Source of the DNA: Symbiobacterium sp040797425
Lineage (GTDB): Bacteria; Bacillota; Sulfobacillia; Symbiobacteriales; Symbiobacteriaceae
DNA length: 64,000 bases
Assembly: GCF_040797425.1 (NCBI RefSeq)
Contig: NZ_JBFNEH010000010.1
Span: forward strand, 1 to 64,000
Reading direction: 5' to 3'
Below, piece by piece: positions 49,731-58,238 of this stretch (positions are counted from its first letter, which is position 1; each line of letters starts with the position of its first letter). The notes beneath the pieces are model-generated. The model was not told where the DNA came from. It searched no databases and was given only the letters and a program-made list of their open reading frames with translations. Position numbers and translations under genes: made by a program.

Positions 49731-50219
49731 GTGACGAAAGCAGTTTGTCCCGGGAGCTTCGATCCCGTGACGATGGGTCACCTCGATATCATCGAGCGGG
49801 CGGCCCGCACCTTTGACGAGGTCGTGGTCGCCGTGATGACCAACCCGCGCAAGGCGCCGCTCTTCACCGTGGAAGAGCGCGTGGAGATGCTGCGGGAGGC
49901 CACGCAACACATCCCCAACGTTACCGTGACGGCGGCCGACGGCCTGCTCGTGGACTTTGCCCGCAAGCACGGCTGCAAGGTCATCGTGAAGGGGCTGCGG
50001 CCGATTCAGGATTTCGAGTACGAGTGGCAGATGGGTGCCGTGAACAAGCAGCTGGACGACGAGATCGAGACCTGTTTCCTGATGAGCCGAATCGAGTACG
50101 CCCACCTCTCCTCCAGCATCGTGCGGGAACTGGCCTTCTTCGGGTGCCCCACGACCGGGATGGTGCCCCCGTCTACCGCACAACGGCTAAGGGAGAAGTT
50201 TGCCAAGCCTCAAGCTTGA
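49731..50219 (+). CDS. coaD: Phosphopantetheine adenylyltransferase
   Basis: A 162-residue CoaD that makes dephospho-CoA from 4'-phosphopantetheine and ATP. The nucleotidyltransferase motif is PGSFDPVTMGHLDII (the TxGH type), followed by KGLRPIQDFEYEWQM and LSSSIVRELAFFG. The length and all motifs are normal. A GTG start is used. Confidence 0.95.
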   Translation: MTKAVCPGSFDPVTMGHLDIIERAARTFDEVVVAVMTNPRKAPLFTVEERVEMLREATQHIPNVTVTAADGLLVDFARKHGCKVIVKGLRPIQDFEYEWQMGAVNKQLDDEIETCFLMSRIEYAHLSSSIVRELAFFGCPTTGMVPPSTAQRLREKFAKPQA

Positions 50220-50235
50220 GACTGGGGGGGTTGCC

Positions 50236-50703
50236 GTGGAGATCATGGCATTGATTGACCGCCTGGAGGAGCTGGTGAACCAGGCGACGCGCGTGCCGCT
50301 CACGGGCAAGATCCTGATGGACCCCGACGAGCTGCTCTCACTGGTCGACCAGATGCGCGAGGTTATCCCCCAGGAAGTCCGGGAGGCCAACCGCGTCGCA
50401 CGGGACCGGGAGGCGATCCTGCAGGAGACCCGGGAACAGGCGGACCAGATCCTGCGGGAAGCCAAGGCGCTCGCGGCGCAGCTGACGAGCGAGGCCGCGG
50501 TCACCAAGGAGGCGCAGAACCAGGCCAACGAGCTGATCGACCAGGCCAAGCGGGTGGCGCGCGAGATTCGCCAGAACGCCCTGGAGTGGGCCGACGAGCT
50601 CTTCGCCCGCACCCAGCCCGAACTGGAGCGCCTGGCGGCGGACACCCAGCGGGCGGTTCAGGCCGTGCGCAAGGCCAGGGAGGAGTTGCAGAATCAGCTG
50701 TAG
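50236..50703 (+). CDS. Coiled-coil protein of unknown function
   Basis: A 155-residue, almost entirely helical protein. After MALIDRLEELVNQATRVPLT, residues 40-155 form a charged coiled coil (REANRVARDREAILQETREQ, AAQLTSEAAVTKEAQNQANE). It resembles DivIVA/ATP-synthase-b-like helical proteins found between coaD and ylbL-like genes in clostridia-like genomes. No catalytic motif is visible. The GTG at 50236 is used; an ATG at 50245 is possible. Confidence 0.7.
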   Translation: MEIMALIDRLEELVNQATRVPLTGKILMDPDELLSLVDQMREVIPQEVREANRVARDREAILQETREQADQILREAKALAAQLTSEAAVTKEAQNQANELIDQAKRVAREIRQNALEWADELFARTQPELERLAADTQRAVQAVRKAREELQNQL

Positions 50704-50712
50704 CGGGCAGGG

Positions 50713-51765
50713 GTGAGCCCTTTGCGCGTGGTCATCCTGTGGTATCGGCAGCTGGACGCGTGGGTTCGACGGCTCTTGGCGCTGTCGAGCCTCATTGCTG
50801 TTGTGGGCGCTGTGCTCGTCTACACGCCGACCGACTACTACGTGACCGCCCCCGGCGCCGCCATCGACACCAGCCGGCTGGTGATGGTAGAGAACGGCGA
50901 CCCGCACCGCGGGCGCCTCTACATGCTGGTGGTCAACACGCAGCCTGCGAACCTGTTCTGGTACCTCTACGCCAAGCTCGACCGCCGGGCTGTGCTCCAG
51001 ACCAAGGAAGAGTACCTCGGCAGCTTTGAGACTTACCGCGAGTACGTCGAGTGGAGCAGGCGCGAGATGGACGACAGCCAGCGCACCGCCCGCGCGGTGG
51101 CCTTCGAACTGCTGGGGTTCGGCGAGGGCGTGCGCTCCGTCGGGGTGCGCGTCGTGGGGATTCTGGCCGACAGCCCCGTGCGCGGGGCACTCCACGCCGG
51201 CGACGTAATCACGGCCCTGAATGGGGAGCGGGTGACCGACGTGGTGTCGCTGCGCAGCCGCCTGGCCGAGGTCCCGGCCGGCACGCAGGTGCACGCCACG
51301 GTGCTCCGGGAGGGCGCCGAGCTGGCGCTGGTGCTCCCCACCCGGGCGTCGACCGAGCCCGGCCGTGAGGGGACGGCCGTCCTGGGCATCACCATTCAGG
51401 ACGAGCTCGATTTCGACGATGATGCGGTGCCGGTGGAGATTCGCTCCGGCCGGATTTTCGGGCCCTCCGCCGGCCTGATGTTTACCCTGCAGATCATCGA
51501 CCAGCTCACGCCGGGCGGGCTCACGGACCGCGTGGTGGCCGGAACGGGCACCATCGAGCCGGACGGCCGGGTGGGCGTCATCGGCGGGGTGCAGCAGAAG
51601 GTTTACACGGCGGAGGCTGCCGGGGCGGAGCTGATGTTCGTGCCCAGGGGAAACTACGCCGACGCCGTGGCGGTGGCCACCCGCGTGGAGGTGGTGCCGG
51701 TGGACCACGTGCGCGATGCGCTGGACTGGCTGCGCGGGGAGGCGGCGGCGCCCGACCCCGGATAG
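50713..51765 (+). CDS. Membrane PDZ/Lon-type serine protease (YlbL/SepM-like)
   Basis: A 350-residue protein with one N-terminal membrane helix (LLALSSLIAVVGAVLVY), a PDZ domain (about 125-205, with GILADSPVRGALHAGDVITA) and a C-terminal Lon-type S16 protease domain. The catalytic Ser is in GPSAGLMFTL and the Lys in GGVQQKVYTA. It should cleave extracytoplasmic peptides or membrane-protein ends. The place beside coaD matches ylbL of Bacillus. A GTG start is used. Confidence 0.88.
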   Translation: MSPLRVVILWYRQLDAWVRRLLALSSLIAVVGAVLVYTPTDYYVTAPGAAIDTSRLVMVENGDPHRGRLYMLVVNTQPANLFWYLYAKLDRRAVLQTKEEYLGSFETYREYVEWSRREMDDSQRTARAVAFELLGFGEGVRSVGVRVVGILADSPVRGALHAGDVITALNGERVTDVVSLRSRLAEVPAGTQVHATVLREGAELALVLPTRASTEPGREGTAVLGITIQDELDFDDDAVPVEIRSGRIFGPSAGLMFTLQIIDQLTPGGLTDRVVAGTGTIEPDGRVGVIGGVQQKVYTAEAAGAELMFVPRGNYADAVAVATRVEVVPVDHVRDALDWLRGEAAAPDPG

Positions 51766-51953
51766 ACGCGGGCCGTCTTGCGAAGAGTATGCGGTGTAAG
51801 TCGGCCCGGGGCGTGTTGGTTCGTGCCGGCGTCCGGGGCGGGTCTGCCAGGTTGCACGGGCCAGGGAGTGCGCCCACCCCCTGCATGTTGTGGCCGGTCG
51901 CCCGGCGGCGCTCCCACCCTTTGGCAACCGCCTTGGTGAGTGAGCGTGATTTA

Positions 51954-51983
51954 TTGACAAGGAAACACACCGATCGATATAAT
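51954..51983 (+). promoter_or_regulatory. Strong sigma-A promoter for the yceD-rpmF operon
   Basis: Perfect TTGACA (51954-51959) and TATAAT (51978-51983) with an 18-base spacer, 52 bases before the DUF177 start. The preceding 190 bases after the protease gene show no other feature. Confidence 0.8.
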
Positions 51984-52034
51984 ACTGCCTGTGCCCGCAC
52001 AGCACGCCCGGGTGCGGGGCCAGGATCGAGGTGG

Positions 52035-52592
52035 ATGTCCGTGCGCATAGACGTGTCTGACATCAAGGAGAAAGCTGGCCTGCAGAAGCGGACCGACCTC
52101 TCCGTCAACCTGGAACCCGTCGAGTTCAGCGGCCAGGAGGTTCGCTTTCCCGAACCCTTCACGGGAACGGCGGAGATCTGGAACCTGGGCGACCGGTTGC
52201 TCGTGCGTGCGGAAGTGAGCGGTGCGGCCGAACTGGTCTGCAGCCGCTGCCTGAAGCGGTACACCGAGCCCGTCAGCGTGAGCTTTGACGAGGAGTTCGT
52301 CGAGGCCGCACCGGGCAAGGGCGAGTCAGATGCGGAGGAGGACGCGGAGTCCGGCCTCACGGTTTCTTTCTACACCGACGACGAGATCGACCTCACCGGG
52401 CCGCTGCGCGACAACATCTTGCTCGCCCTGCCGATGAAGCCGCTGTGCCGCGAGGACTGCAAGGGGCTCTGCCCCCGCTGCGGCAAGGACCTGAACGAGG
52501 GGCCGTGCAACTGTGACCGCCCGGATGACAAGATCGATCCCCGGCTGGCGGTGCTGCAGGACCTGCTCCGCAAGCCGGATTCCCATTCCTAG
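52035..52592 (+). CDS. DUF177/YceD family zinc-finger protein
   Basis: A 185-residue protein that pairs with rpmF in most bacteria and is linked to 23S rRNA and ribosome assembly. It has ELVCSRCLKRYTEPV near residue 72 and a Cys-rich C-terminus, CREDCKGLCPRCGK then PCNCD, likely binding zinc. An acidic stretch (SDAEEDAES) lies between. The ATG at 52035 is used. Confidence 0.87.
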   Translation: MSVRIDVSDIKEKAGLQKRTDLSVNLEPVEFSGQEVRFPEPFTGTAEIWNLGDRLLVRAEVSGAAELVCSRCLKRYTEPVSVSFDEEFVEAAPGKGESDAEEDAESGLTVSFYTDDEIDLTGPLRDNILLALPMKPLCREDCKGLCPRCGKDLNEGPCNCDRPDDKIDPRLAVLQDLLRKPDSHS

Positions 52593-52664
52593 AATTCCCC
52601 CCGGGGCTGCGTCTCGGGTCCGTCATGTGAACTGACGGAGAAGCGAAAGGGGTGTAAAGGTAGC

Positions 52665-52862
52665 ATGGCGGTTCCGAAGAAAAAGATGTCCAAGGCCCGT
52701 CGGGACGCGCGGCGCGCCCACAACTACCGCCTGGTAGCGCCCACGCTGAGCACTTGTCCGAACTGCAAGGCCCCGACGATGCCGCACCGGGTCTGCCCGA
52801 ACTGCGGGTATTACCAGGGCCGGCCGGTGATCGCGAAGGAGAGCGAGGCCGCAGAGAAGTAG
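52665..52862 (+). CDS. rpmF: 50S ribosomal protein L32
   Basis: A 65-residue L32 with the classic N-terminus MAVPKKKMSKARRDARRAH and two CxxC pairs (CPNCKAP, CPNCGYY), so it is the zinc-binding form. It is preceded by AAAGGGGTG and followed by a terminator. Confidence 0.96.
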   Translation: MAVPKKKMSKARRDARRAHNYRLVAPTLSTCPNCKAPTMPHRVCPNCGYYQGRPVIAKESEAAEK

Positions 52863-52880
52863 TGCATGATCGTGGCCAGT

Positions 52881-52927
52881 AAGCCACCGAGACCGGGGAG
52901 GCGGAACCTCTCGGGTGTCGGTGGCTT
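52881..52927 (+). terminator. Terminator after rpmF
   Basis: A long hairpin, with AAGCCACCGA pairing to the distal TCGGTGGCTT and further pairs inside, followed by ATTTCGTT. Confidence 0.75.
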
Positions 52928-52979
52928 ATTTCGTTGAAGCTGCCGTCACGCCGGCCGCTCCACGCAGCATGGCCCGGGC

Positions 52980-53449
52980 TGCCGTGCTCCCGCTGCGCAG
53001 GAGTTGCGGTGCAGCGCGCGGGACCGGGTGCAGGCGGTGATGGCCCGGGAGGGCATCCCGCCGGAGTGAGTGGACCTCGGACCCGAGTTGGGACTCCTCT
53101 CGGAGCGCGCCCCCCTGCAAAGGTGCGGGCTGGGCGACCCGCCGCACCTGGCCAGGAGATCGCACTGACCGTCGCCGGGATGGAGGACGGGGAGATCATC
53201 TGGGGCGTGGACGCCTACCCGGAGTGCTGGGACGGAGAGGCCTGGTCGCCACGCTTCACCCTCTTCACCGATTGCGGCGGCCACGGACCCGTGAGCGTGC
53301 TGTATGGCCCCCGCCTTATCGTAGGCCTGGGCCTCCTGGGCCCGGGGCCCGAGGCGCACGTGCTGCCCGCGCAGTTGGAGCCGGGCTGGTACCGGATTCG
53401 CAAGAGGGGGGAAGGGCGCGACCTCGTCGGCTACCTGCAGGTGCAGTGA
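52980..53449 (+). pseudogene. Decayed gene with a C-terminal Ig-like (Big_14-type) remnant
   Basis: One frame reads AQELRCSARDRVQAVMAREG and IPPE before a stop at 53067-53069. Another frame, open up to 53449, has from about 53157 EIALTVAGMEDGEIIWGVDA and the ending LEPGWYRIRKRGEGRD, which resembles Firmicutes Ig-like domains with an LxPGxYRI ending. The two protein-like parts lie in different frames with no good start, so a frameshifted, inactive gene is the best reading. A clean UUCG-type terminator follows. A sequencing error is a possible alternative. Confidence 0.45.
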
Positions 53450-53459
53450 TGGGGTGGGA

Positions 53460-53487
53460 GCGCCGGTCTTCGGGTCGGCGCCTTTTT
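53460..53487 (+). terminator. UUCG-tetraloop terminator
   Basis: A 9-bp stem (53460-53468 with 53473-53481, two G-U pairs) closes a TTCG tetraloop and is followed by CTTTTT. It isolates the fapR operon from upstream transcription. Confidence 0.9.
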
Positions 53488-53564
53488 CGTGCCTCCGGGT
53501 GCCGGCCTGTTTCCGCCGGCTTTACCCCCTATCGGCCGCGCCGCGCCCCCCGAAGAGTTGACTA

Positions 53565-53593
53565 TTGCCAGCCGCACCAACGACGACTATAAT
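53565..53593 (+). promoter_or_regulatory. Sigma-A promoter of the fapR-fatty acid operon
   Basis: TTGCCA (53565-53570) and a perfect TATAAT (53588-53593) are 17 bases apart. A TTGACT at 53558 is also near but badly spaced. Confidence 0.75.
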
Positions 53594-53605
53594 TATCACC
53601 AGATC

Positions 53606-53622
53606 CTAAAACCTCGTTTTAG
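53606..53622. promoter_or_regulatory. Likely FapR operator
   Basis: CTAAAAC and GTTTTAG form perfect 7-bp arms around CTC, starting 12 bases after the -10 box, at or just after the transcription start. The size (17 bp) and TTAG cores resemble FapR boxes of Bacillus. Confidence 0.6.
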
Positions 53623-53718
53623 AAGTGGCTTGTCACAGCAAGTGTTATGACCGGATGGCGCGGTTCGCCATCCATCCTCAGCAGGAGCGGCGGCGTGCAA
53701 GAGGCGAGGTGGTCTTCT

Positions 53719-54306
53719 GTGGGCTCCGGCCTGAAGAAACGGGATCGGCAAGCAGCTTTGCGGGAGAAGATCCGCGACAACCCCTTCCTCAGCGACGAGG
53801 AGCTGGCCCACATCTTCGGCGTCAGCATCCAGACGATCCGGCTCGACCGGCTGGCCCTGGGCATTCCCGAACTCCGGGAGCGCACCAAGTCGGTGGCCGA
53901 GCGCACCTATGGCATCGTCAAGTCGATGGGCTCCAAGGAAATCGTCGGCGAACTGATCGACATCACCCTGGGGGAGCGGGGGATCTCGCTGCTGGAGACC
54001 ACCGAAGACATGGTCTTCGAGCGCAGCCGGGTGGTGCGGGGGCAGTACATCTACGCCCAGGCCGAATCCCTGGCGATTGCCCTCATCGATGCCGACGTGG
54101 TGCTGACCGGTCTGGCGAACATCAAGTTCAAGCGCCCAGTCACCGTGGGGGAGAAGCTGGTGGCCAAGGGGGAGGTCATCCGCAAGCGGCGGAACCAGCA
54201 CGTGGTGCTGGTGGAGACGCGCGTGGGGAACGAAAACGTCTTCCGGGGCAAGTTCTCCGTCTTCGCGGTGGACCCGGCCCGGATTCCGGGAGGCACGAAG
54301 GAATGA
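53719..54306 (+). CDS. fapR: Transcription factor FapR
   Basis: A 195-residue repressor of lipid synthesis genes, relieved by malonyl-CoA. An N-terminal DeoR-like helix-turn-helix (LSDEELAHIFGVSIQTIRLD) is joined to a hotdog effector domain (FERSRVVRGQYIYAQAESLA, VLTGLANIKFKRPVTVGEKL). The GTG at 53719 after GAGGTGG gives the family length; the frame stays open 72 bases further up but without a good ribosome-binding site. It overlaps plsX as ATGA, and an inverted repeat in its leader suggests autoregulation. Confidence 0.92.
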   Translation: MGSGLKKRDRQAALREKIRDNPFLSDEELAHIFGVSIQTIRLDRLALGIPELRERTKSVAERTYGIVKSMGSKEIVGELIDITLGERGISLLETTEDMVFERSRVVRGQYIYAQAESLAIALIDADVVLTGLANIKFKRPVTVGEKLVAKGEVIRKRRNQHVVLVETRVGNENVFRGKFSVFAVDPARIPGGTKE

Positions 54307-55343
54307 GCTACCGCATCGCAGTTGACGCCATGGGCAGTGATGCAGCACCCGCTCCGGAGGTGGCCGGCACCATCGAGGCGGCCCGGGAGTGGCCCGAGCT
54401 CCGGTTCACGCTGGTGGGCGACCAGGAGCGCATCCGCGCGGAGGCGCAGAAGCAGGGTGGCCTGCCGCAGAACGTGGAAGTCCTCCACGCCTCCCAGGTG
54501 ATCACCCCCGACGAGGAGCCCACCAAGGCTGTGCGGGCGAAGAAGGACGCCTCCCTCGTCGTGGCCGGGCGCCTGGTGAAGGAAGGGCAGGCCGACGCCC
54601 TGGTCAGCGCCGGCTCCACCGGCGCCCTGGTGGTGGTGGGCACCCTCGGCATCGGACGGCTGAAGGGCGTTCACCGGCCGGCGATCGGCACCATCATGCC
54701 CACGCTGGAGCGGCCCGTTTTCGTGCTGGACGTGGGCGCCACGCCCGACGCCCGGCCCGAGTGGCTGGTGCAGTTCGCCCTGATGGGCGACATCTACGCC
54801 CGGCAGATCCTCGGCCTCGAGCGGCCCCGGGTGGCGCTGCTCAGCAACGGCACGGAGGCGGAGAAGGGCAACGCCGCCACGAAGGCGACCCACCCGCTGC
54901 TCCAGGCGCTTGACGGCATCCACTTCATCGGCAACATCGAGGCGCGCGACGTGCCGCTGGGCGGTGCCGACGTGGTGGTGGCCGACGGCTTCGTCGGCAA
55001 CGTGCTGCTCAAGACCTACGAGGGCGTCGCCAGCGCCCTGCTCTCGGCCATCAAGCGGGCGCTCACCTCTTCGCCCATCACCACCGTCGGCGCGGCGCTG
55101 GTGAAGCCGGCTCTGAAGCAGATGATGAAGCAGTTCGACTACGCCGAGTACGGCGGCGCCCTGCTGCTGGGCCTCTCCGCCCCGGTGGTGAAGTGCCACG
55201 GCTCGTCGAACGCCCGCGCCATCCGAAACGGCATCCGGGTGATGAAGCTCGCCCTCGAGGGGGGAACCGTCGCCCGGCTGGCCGACGCTGTGGCCAAGCT
55301 GCCCGAACTGAAACCGAAGGACAAGGGGGATTCCCCAGGATGA
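54303..55343 (+). CDS. plsX: Phosphate acyltransferase PlsX
   Basis: A 346-residue PlsX that makes acyl-phosphate from acyl-ACP for phospholipid synthesis. It shows IAVDAMGSDAAPAPEVAG, HASQVITPDEEPTKAVR, SAGSTGALVVVGTLGIGRLK and VVADGFVGNVLLKTYEGVA. Start and stop overlap the neighbours by four bases each (ATGA), the usual fapR-plsX-fabH coupling. Confidence 0.95.
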   Translation: MSYRIAVDAMGSDAAPAPEVAGTIEAAREWPELRFTLVGDQERIRAEAQKQGGLPQNVEVLHASQVITPDEEPTKAVRAKKDASLVVAGRLVKEGQADALVSAGSTGALVVVGTLGIGRLKGVHRPAIGTIMPTLERPVFVLDVGATPDARPEWLVQFALMGDIYARQILGLERPRVALLSNGTEAEKGNAATKATHPLLQALDGIHFIGNIEARDVPLGGADVVVADGFVGNVLLKTYEGVASALLSAIKRALTSSPITTVGAALVKPALKQMMKQFDYAEYGGALLLGLSAPVVKCHGSSNARAIRNGIRVMKLALEGGTVARLADAVAKLPELKPKDKGDSPG

Positions 55344-56332
55344 GTTTGCGCCCCGTGGGTATCACCGGCGTCGGCGCCGCGGTGCCCGAGCGGGTCCTCA
55401 CCAACCATGACCTGGAGCGGATGGTGGAGACCTCTGACGAGTGGATTCGGACACGCACCGGCATCCGGGAGCGCCGGATCGCCGCACCCGACGAGGCCAG
55501 TTCCGACTACGCGATCCGGGCGGCCCGGCGGGCCATGGAGCAGGCCGGGGTGACGCCCGATCAGGTGGACCTGATCATCTGCGCCACCGTGACGCCCGAC
55601 ATGCCCTTCCCGGCCACGGCGGTCCTCGTGCAGGACGCCATCGGCGCCCGCAACGCGGCGGCCTTCGACCTCTCGGCGGCCTGCCCGGGATGGGTGTACG
55701 GGGTGGTGATGGCGCAGCAGTCGATCGCCACGGGGCTCTACAACTGCGCCCTGGTGATCGGCGTGGAGCTGCTCTCGAAGGTGGTGAACTGGAAGGACCG
55801 GAGCACCTGCGTGCTCTTCGGCGACGCCGCCGGCGCGACGGTGCTGCAGCCTGTCTCGGCGGGCAGGGGCATTCTCGCCTCGGTGCTCGGCTCCGAGGGA
55901 TCGGGGGCGTGCCATCTGCACATCCCCGCCGGGGGTTCCCGCCGGCCCCCCTCGGCCGAGACCGTGGCGCAGGGGCTCCACTACGTGCACATGAACGGGC
56001 CCGAGGTGTTCAAGTTCGCCGTGCGGGTGATGAACGAGGCCACGGTTCAGGTGGCGGAGAAGGCCGGGTTCAGCGTGGCCGACATCGACCTCCTGGTGCC
56101 GCACCAGGCCAACACCCGCATCATCGACGGGGCGGTGAAGCGCCTGGGGCTGGCGCCGGAGAAGGTGGTGGTCAACCTCGACCGCTACGGCAACACCTCG
56201 TCGGCCTCGATCCCGGTCGCCCTGGCGGAGGCGCTGGAGGAGGGGCGACTGCGTGATGGCGACCGCGTGGTGTGCGTTTCATTCGGTGCGGGACTCGTGT
56301 GGGGGGCCCTGGCGCTGCGCTGGGGCCGGTAA
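55340..56332 (+). CDS. fabH: 3-oxoacyl-ACP synthase III
   Basis: A 330-residue FabH that starts fatty acid synthesis by condensing acyl-CoA with malonyl-ACP. The catalytic residues are the Cys in DLSAACPGWVYG, the His in VPHQANTRII and the Asn in RYGNTSSASIP. All are normal, in contrast to the atypical homolog at 28692. Confidence 0.95.
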   Translation: MSLRPVGITGVGAAVPERVLTNHDLERMVETSDEWIRTRTGIRERRIAAPDEASSDYAIRAARRAMEQAGVTPDQVDLIICATVTPDMPFPATAVLVQDAIGARNAAAFDLSAACPGWVYGVVMAQQSIATGLYNCALVIGVELLSKVVNWKDRSTCVLFGDAAGATVLQPVSAGRGILASVLGSEGSGACHLHIPAGGSRRPPSAETVAQGLHYVHMNGPEVFKFAVRVMNEATVQVAEKAGFSVADIDLLVPHQANTRIIDGAVKRLGLAPEKVVVNLDRYGNTSSASIPVALAEALEEGRLRDGDRVVCVSFGAGLVWGALALRWGR

Positions 56333-56381
56333 TCCGGACGTGGGGGACTGAAAGGGCAGACAGGCAAAGGGGGAGGACTTC

Positions 56382-57230
56382 GTGGGGATCCGCATCGTCA
56401 CCGACAGCACCGCCGACCTGCCGAAGGCGCTCTGCGCGGAGTACGGCATCGAGGTGGTGCCGCTCACGGTCAACTTCGGCCCCGAATCGTTCCTGGACGG
56501 CGTGAACCTGGACCCGGCCGGCTTCTGGGCCAAGCTCAAGACGAGCCCGCACCATCCCAGCACCGCCCAGCCGGCGCCGGGGGACTTCCTGGAGCGGTAC
56601 CGGCGCATCCACGCGGCGGGCGATGAGATCATCTCCCTGCACATCTCGTCCAGGATGTCCGGAACCGTGCAGTCGGCGCAGATTGCGGCGCAGATGCTGC
56701 CCGAGGCGGGTATCAGCGTCATCGACACCCGCTCGGTCTCCCTGGGCCTCGGCCTGCTGGTCCTGGGCGCCGCCCGCATGGCCCGGGAGGGAAAGAGCCG
56801 GGAGGAGATCGTCGCCTGGGCCGAGGCCACCTGCGACCGGATGCACATCCTCTTCACCATCGACACGCTGGAGTTTCTGCAGCGCAACGGCCGCATCGGC
56901 AAGGCGGCGGCCCTCCTCGGCGGTCTCCTGGGCCTCAAGCTGATCCTCCAGGTGGACCGGGAGGGCGTGGTGGCGCCGGCCGACAAGGTGCGGGGCCGCT
57001 CCCGGGTGCTGGCCCGGGCGAAGGAGCTGATGCAGCAGCGGGTGCCGCCGGGGCGGAAGATCCGCCTGGCCGTGGTCCACGCGCAGTCGCCCGACGAGGC
57101 GCACGCGTGGGGCGAAGAGGTGAAGCGCGACTACCAGGTGGAGGAGTACCTGGTGGGCGACCTGGGTGCCGTGGTGGCCTGCCACGCGGGACCGGGCGCA
57201 CTGGGCATCATCTTCCACGAGGTCGACTAG
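56382..57230 (+). CDS. DegV/FakB-type fatty-acid-binding protein
   Basis: A 282-residue DegV protein. Visible motifs are IVTDSTADLPK, HHPSTAQPAPGDF with the Ser/Thr that bind the carboxylate, SSRMSGTVQSA and FLQRNGRIGKAAALLG. FakB members present fatty acids to the kinase FakA, and the place inside the fatty-acid gene block fits that role. The GTG follows GGGGGAGGAC. Confidence 0.9.
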   Translation: MGIRIVTDSTADLPKALCAEYGIEVVPLTVNFGPESFLDGVNLDPAGFWAKLKTSPHHPSTAQPAPGDFLERYRRIHAAGDEIISLHISSRMSGTVQSAQIAAQMLPEAGISVIDTRSVSLGLGLLVLGAARMAREGKSREEIVAWAEATCDRMHILFTIDTLEFLQRNGRIGKAAALLGGLLGLKLILQVDREGVVAPADKVRGRSRVLARAKELMQQRVPPGRKIRLAVVHAQSPDEAHAWGEEVKRDYQVEEYLVGDLGAVVACHAGPGALGIIFHEVD

Positions 57231-57292
57231 AGCGGCGCCTCACCGGTCAATACTCTCTGACCGAACTCATACAGGAGAGAGGCATTACGGTT

Positions 57293-58237
57293 ATGGCGAA
57301 AATCGGCTTCCTGTTCCCAGGGCAGGGCGCCCAGTACGTGGGCATGGGCCAGGAACTGGCCCGGCAGTACCCGAGCGTCGCCCGCCGGTTCCAGCAGCTG
57401 AACGAGCTGGTGGGGTTCGACCTCACCCGCCTCTGCTGGGAGGGGCCTGAACAGGAACTGAAGAAGACGGCGAACCAGCAGCCCGCCATCCTGGCGCTTT
57501 CGGTGGCCTGCATGGAGCTGCTGGCGGCCGAGGGCATCCGGCCCGACGTGGCCGCCGGCCTCAGCCTGGGCGAGTACGGGGCGCTGGTGGCGGCGGGCGT
57601 GCTCAGTTTCGAGGAGGCGGTGCCGCTGGTGCGGGCCCGGGGCACCTACATGCAGGAGGCGGTGCCCCTGGGCGTGGGGTGCATGGCGGCAATCCTGGGG
57701 CTTTCCACCGGGCAGGTGGACGACCTCTGTGCCCGGGCCGCCCGGGAGACCGGGCTGCACGTGGAGGGCGCGAACTACAACTGCCCCGGCCAGGTGGTGG
57801 TCTCGGGCCACACCGAAGCGGTGGAGCGCTGCATGGCGCTGGCCGTCCAGGTCGGCGGGCGGGCGGTGAGGCTCTCGGTCACGGCGCCGTTCCACTCGCG
57901 CCTGCTGGCGCCCGCCGGCGAGCGGTTGGCCGAGGCCCTGGCCGCGGTGCCGCTGCGGCCGGCGCAGATCCCGGTGGTGGCCAACGTCACGGCGGACTAT
58001 GTCACGGATCCGGCCGAAATCCGCCGCCTGCTGATCGAGCAGGTCTCCCGCCCCGTGCGGTGGGAGGAGTCCGTGCGGCGCATGATCGCCGACGGGGTGG
58101 ACACCTTTGTGGAGGTGGGCCCTTCCCGCACCCTCACGGGGTTCCTGCGGAAGATCGACAAGGGCGTGAGGGCGCTGCAGGTGGAGGACCCGGCGTCGCT
58201 GGGCCGAGTGCTTGATTCCCTGGGGAGGGTCTGCTAA
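57293..58237 (+). CDS. fabD: Malonyl-CoA:ACP transacylase (housekeeping)
   Basis: A 314-residue FabD with IGFLFPGQGAQYVGMG, the nucleophile motif GLSLGEYGAL, the catalytic His in TAPFHSRLLAPA and the FVEVGPSRTLTG end. It charges AcpP with malonyl. It is related to but distinct from the FabD-like protein at 2013. The ATG is used; a short upstream extension lies in the intergenic leader. Confidence 0.95.
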   Translation: MAKIGFLFPGQGAQYVGMGQELARQYPSVARRFQQLNELVGFDLTRLCWEGPEQELKKTANQQPAILALSVACMELLAAEGIRPDVAAGLSLGEYGALVAAGVLSFEEAVPLVRARGTYMQEAVPLGVGCMAAILGLSTGQVDDLCARAARETGLHVEGANYNCPGQVVVSGHTEAVERCMALAVQVGGRAVRLSVTAPFHSRLLAPAGERLAEALAAVPLRPAQIPVVANVTADYVTDPAEIRRLLIEQVSRPVRWEESVRRMIADGVDTFVEVGPSRTLTGFLRKIDKGVRALQVEDPASLGRVLDSLGRVC

Positions 58238-58238
58238 G

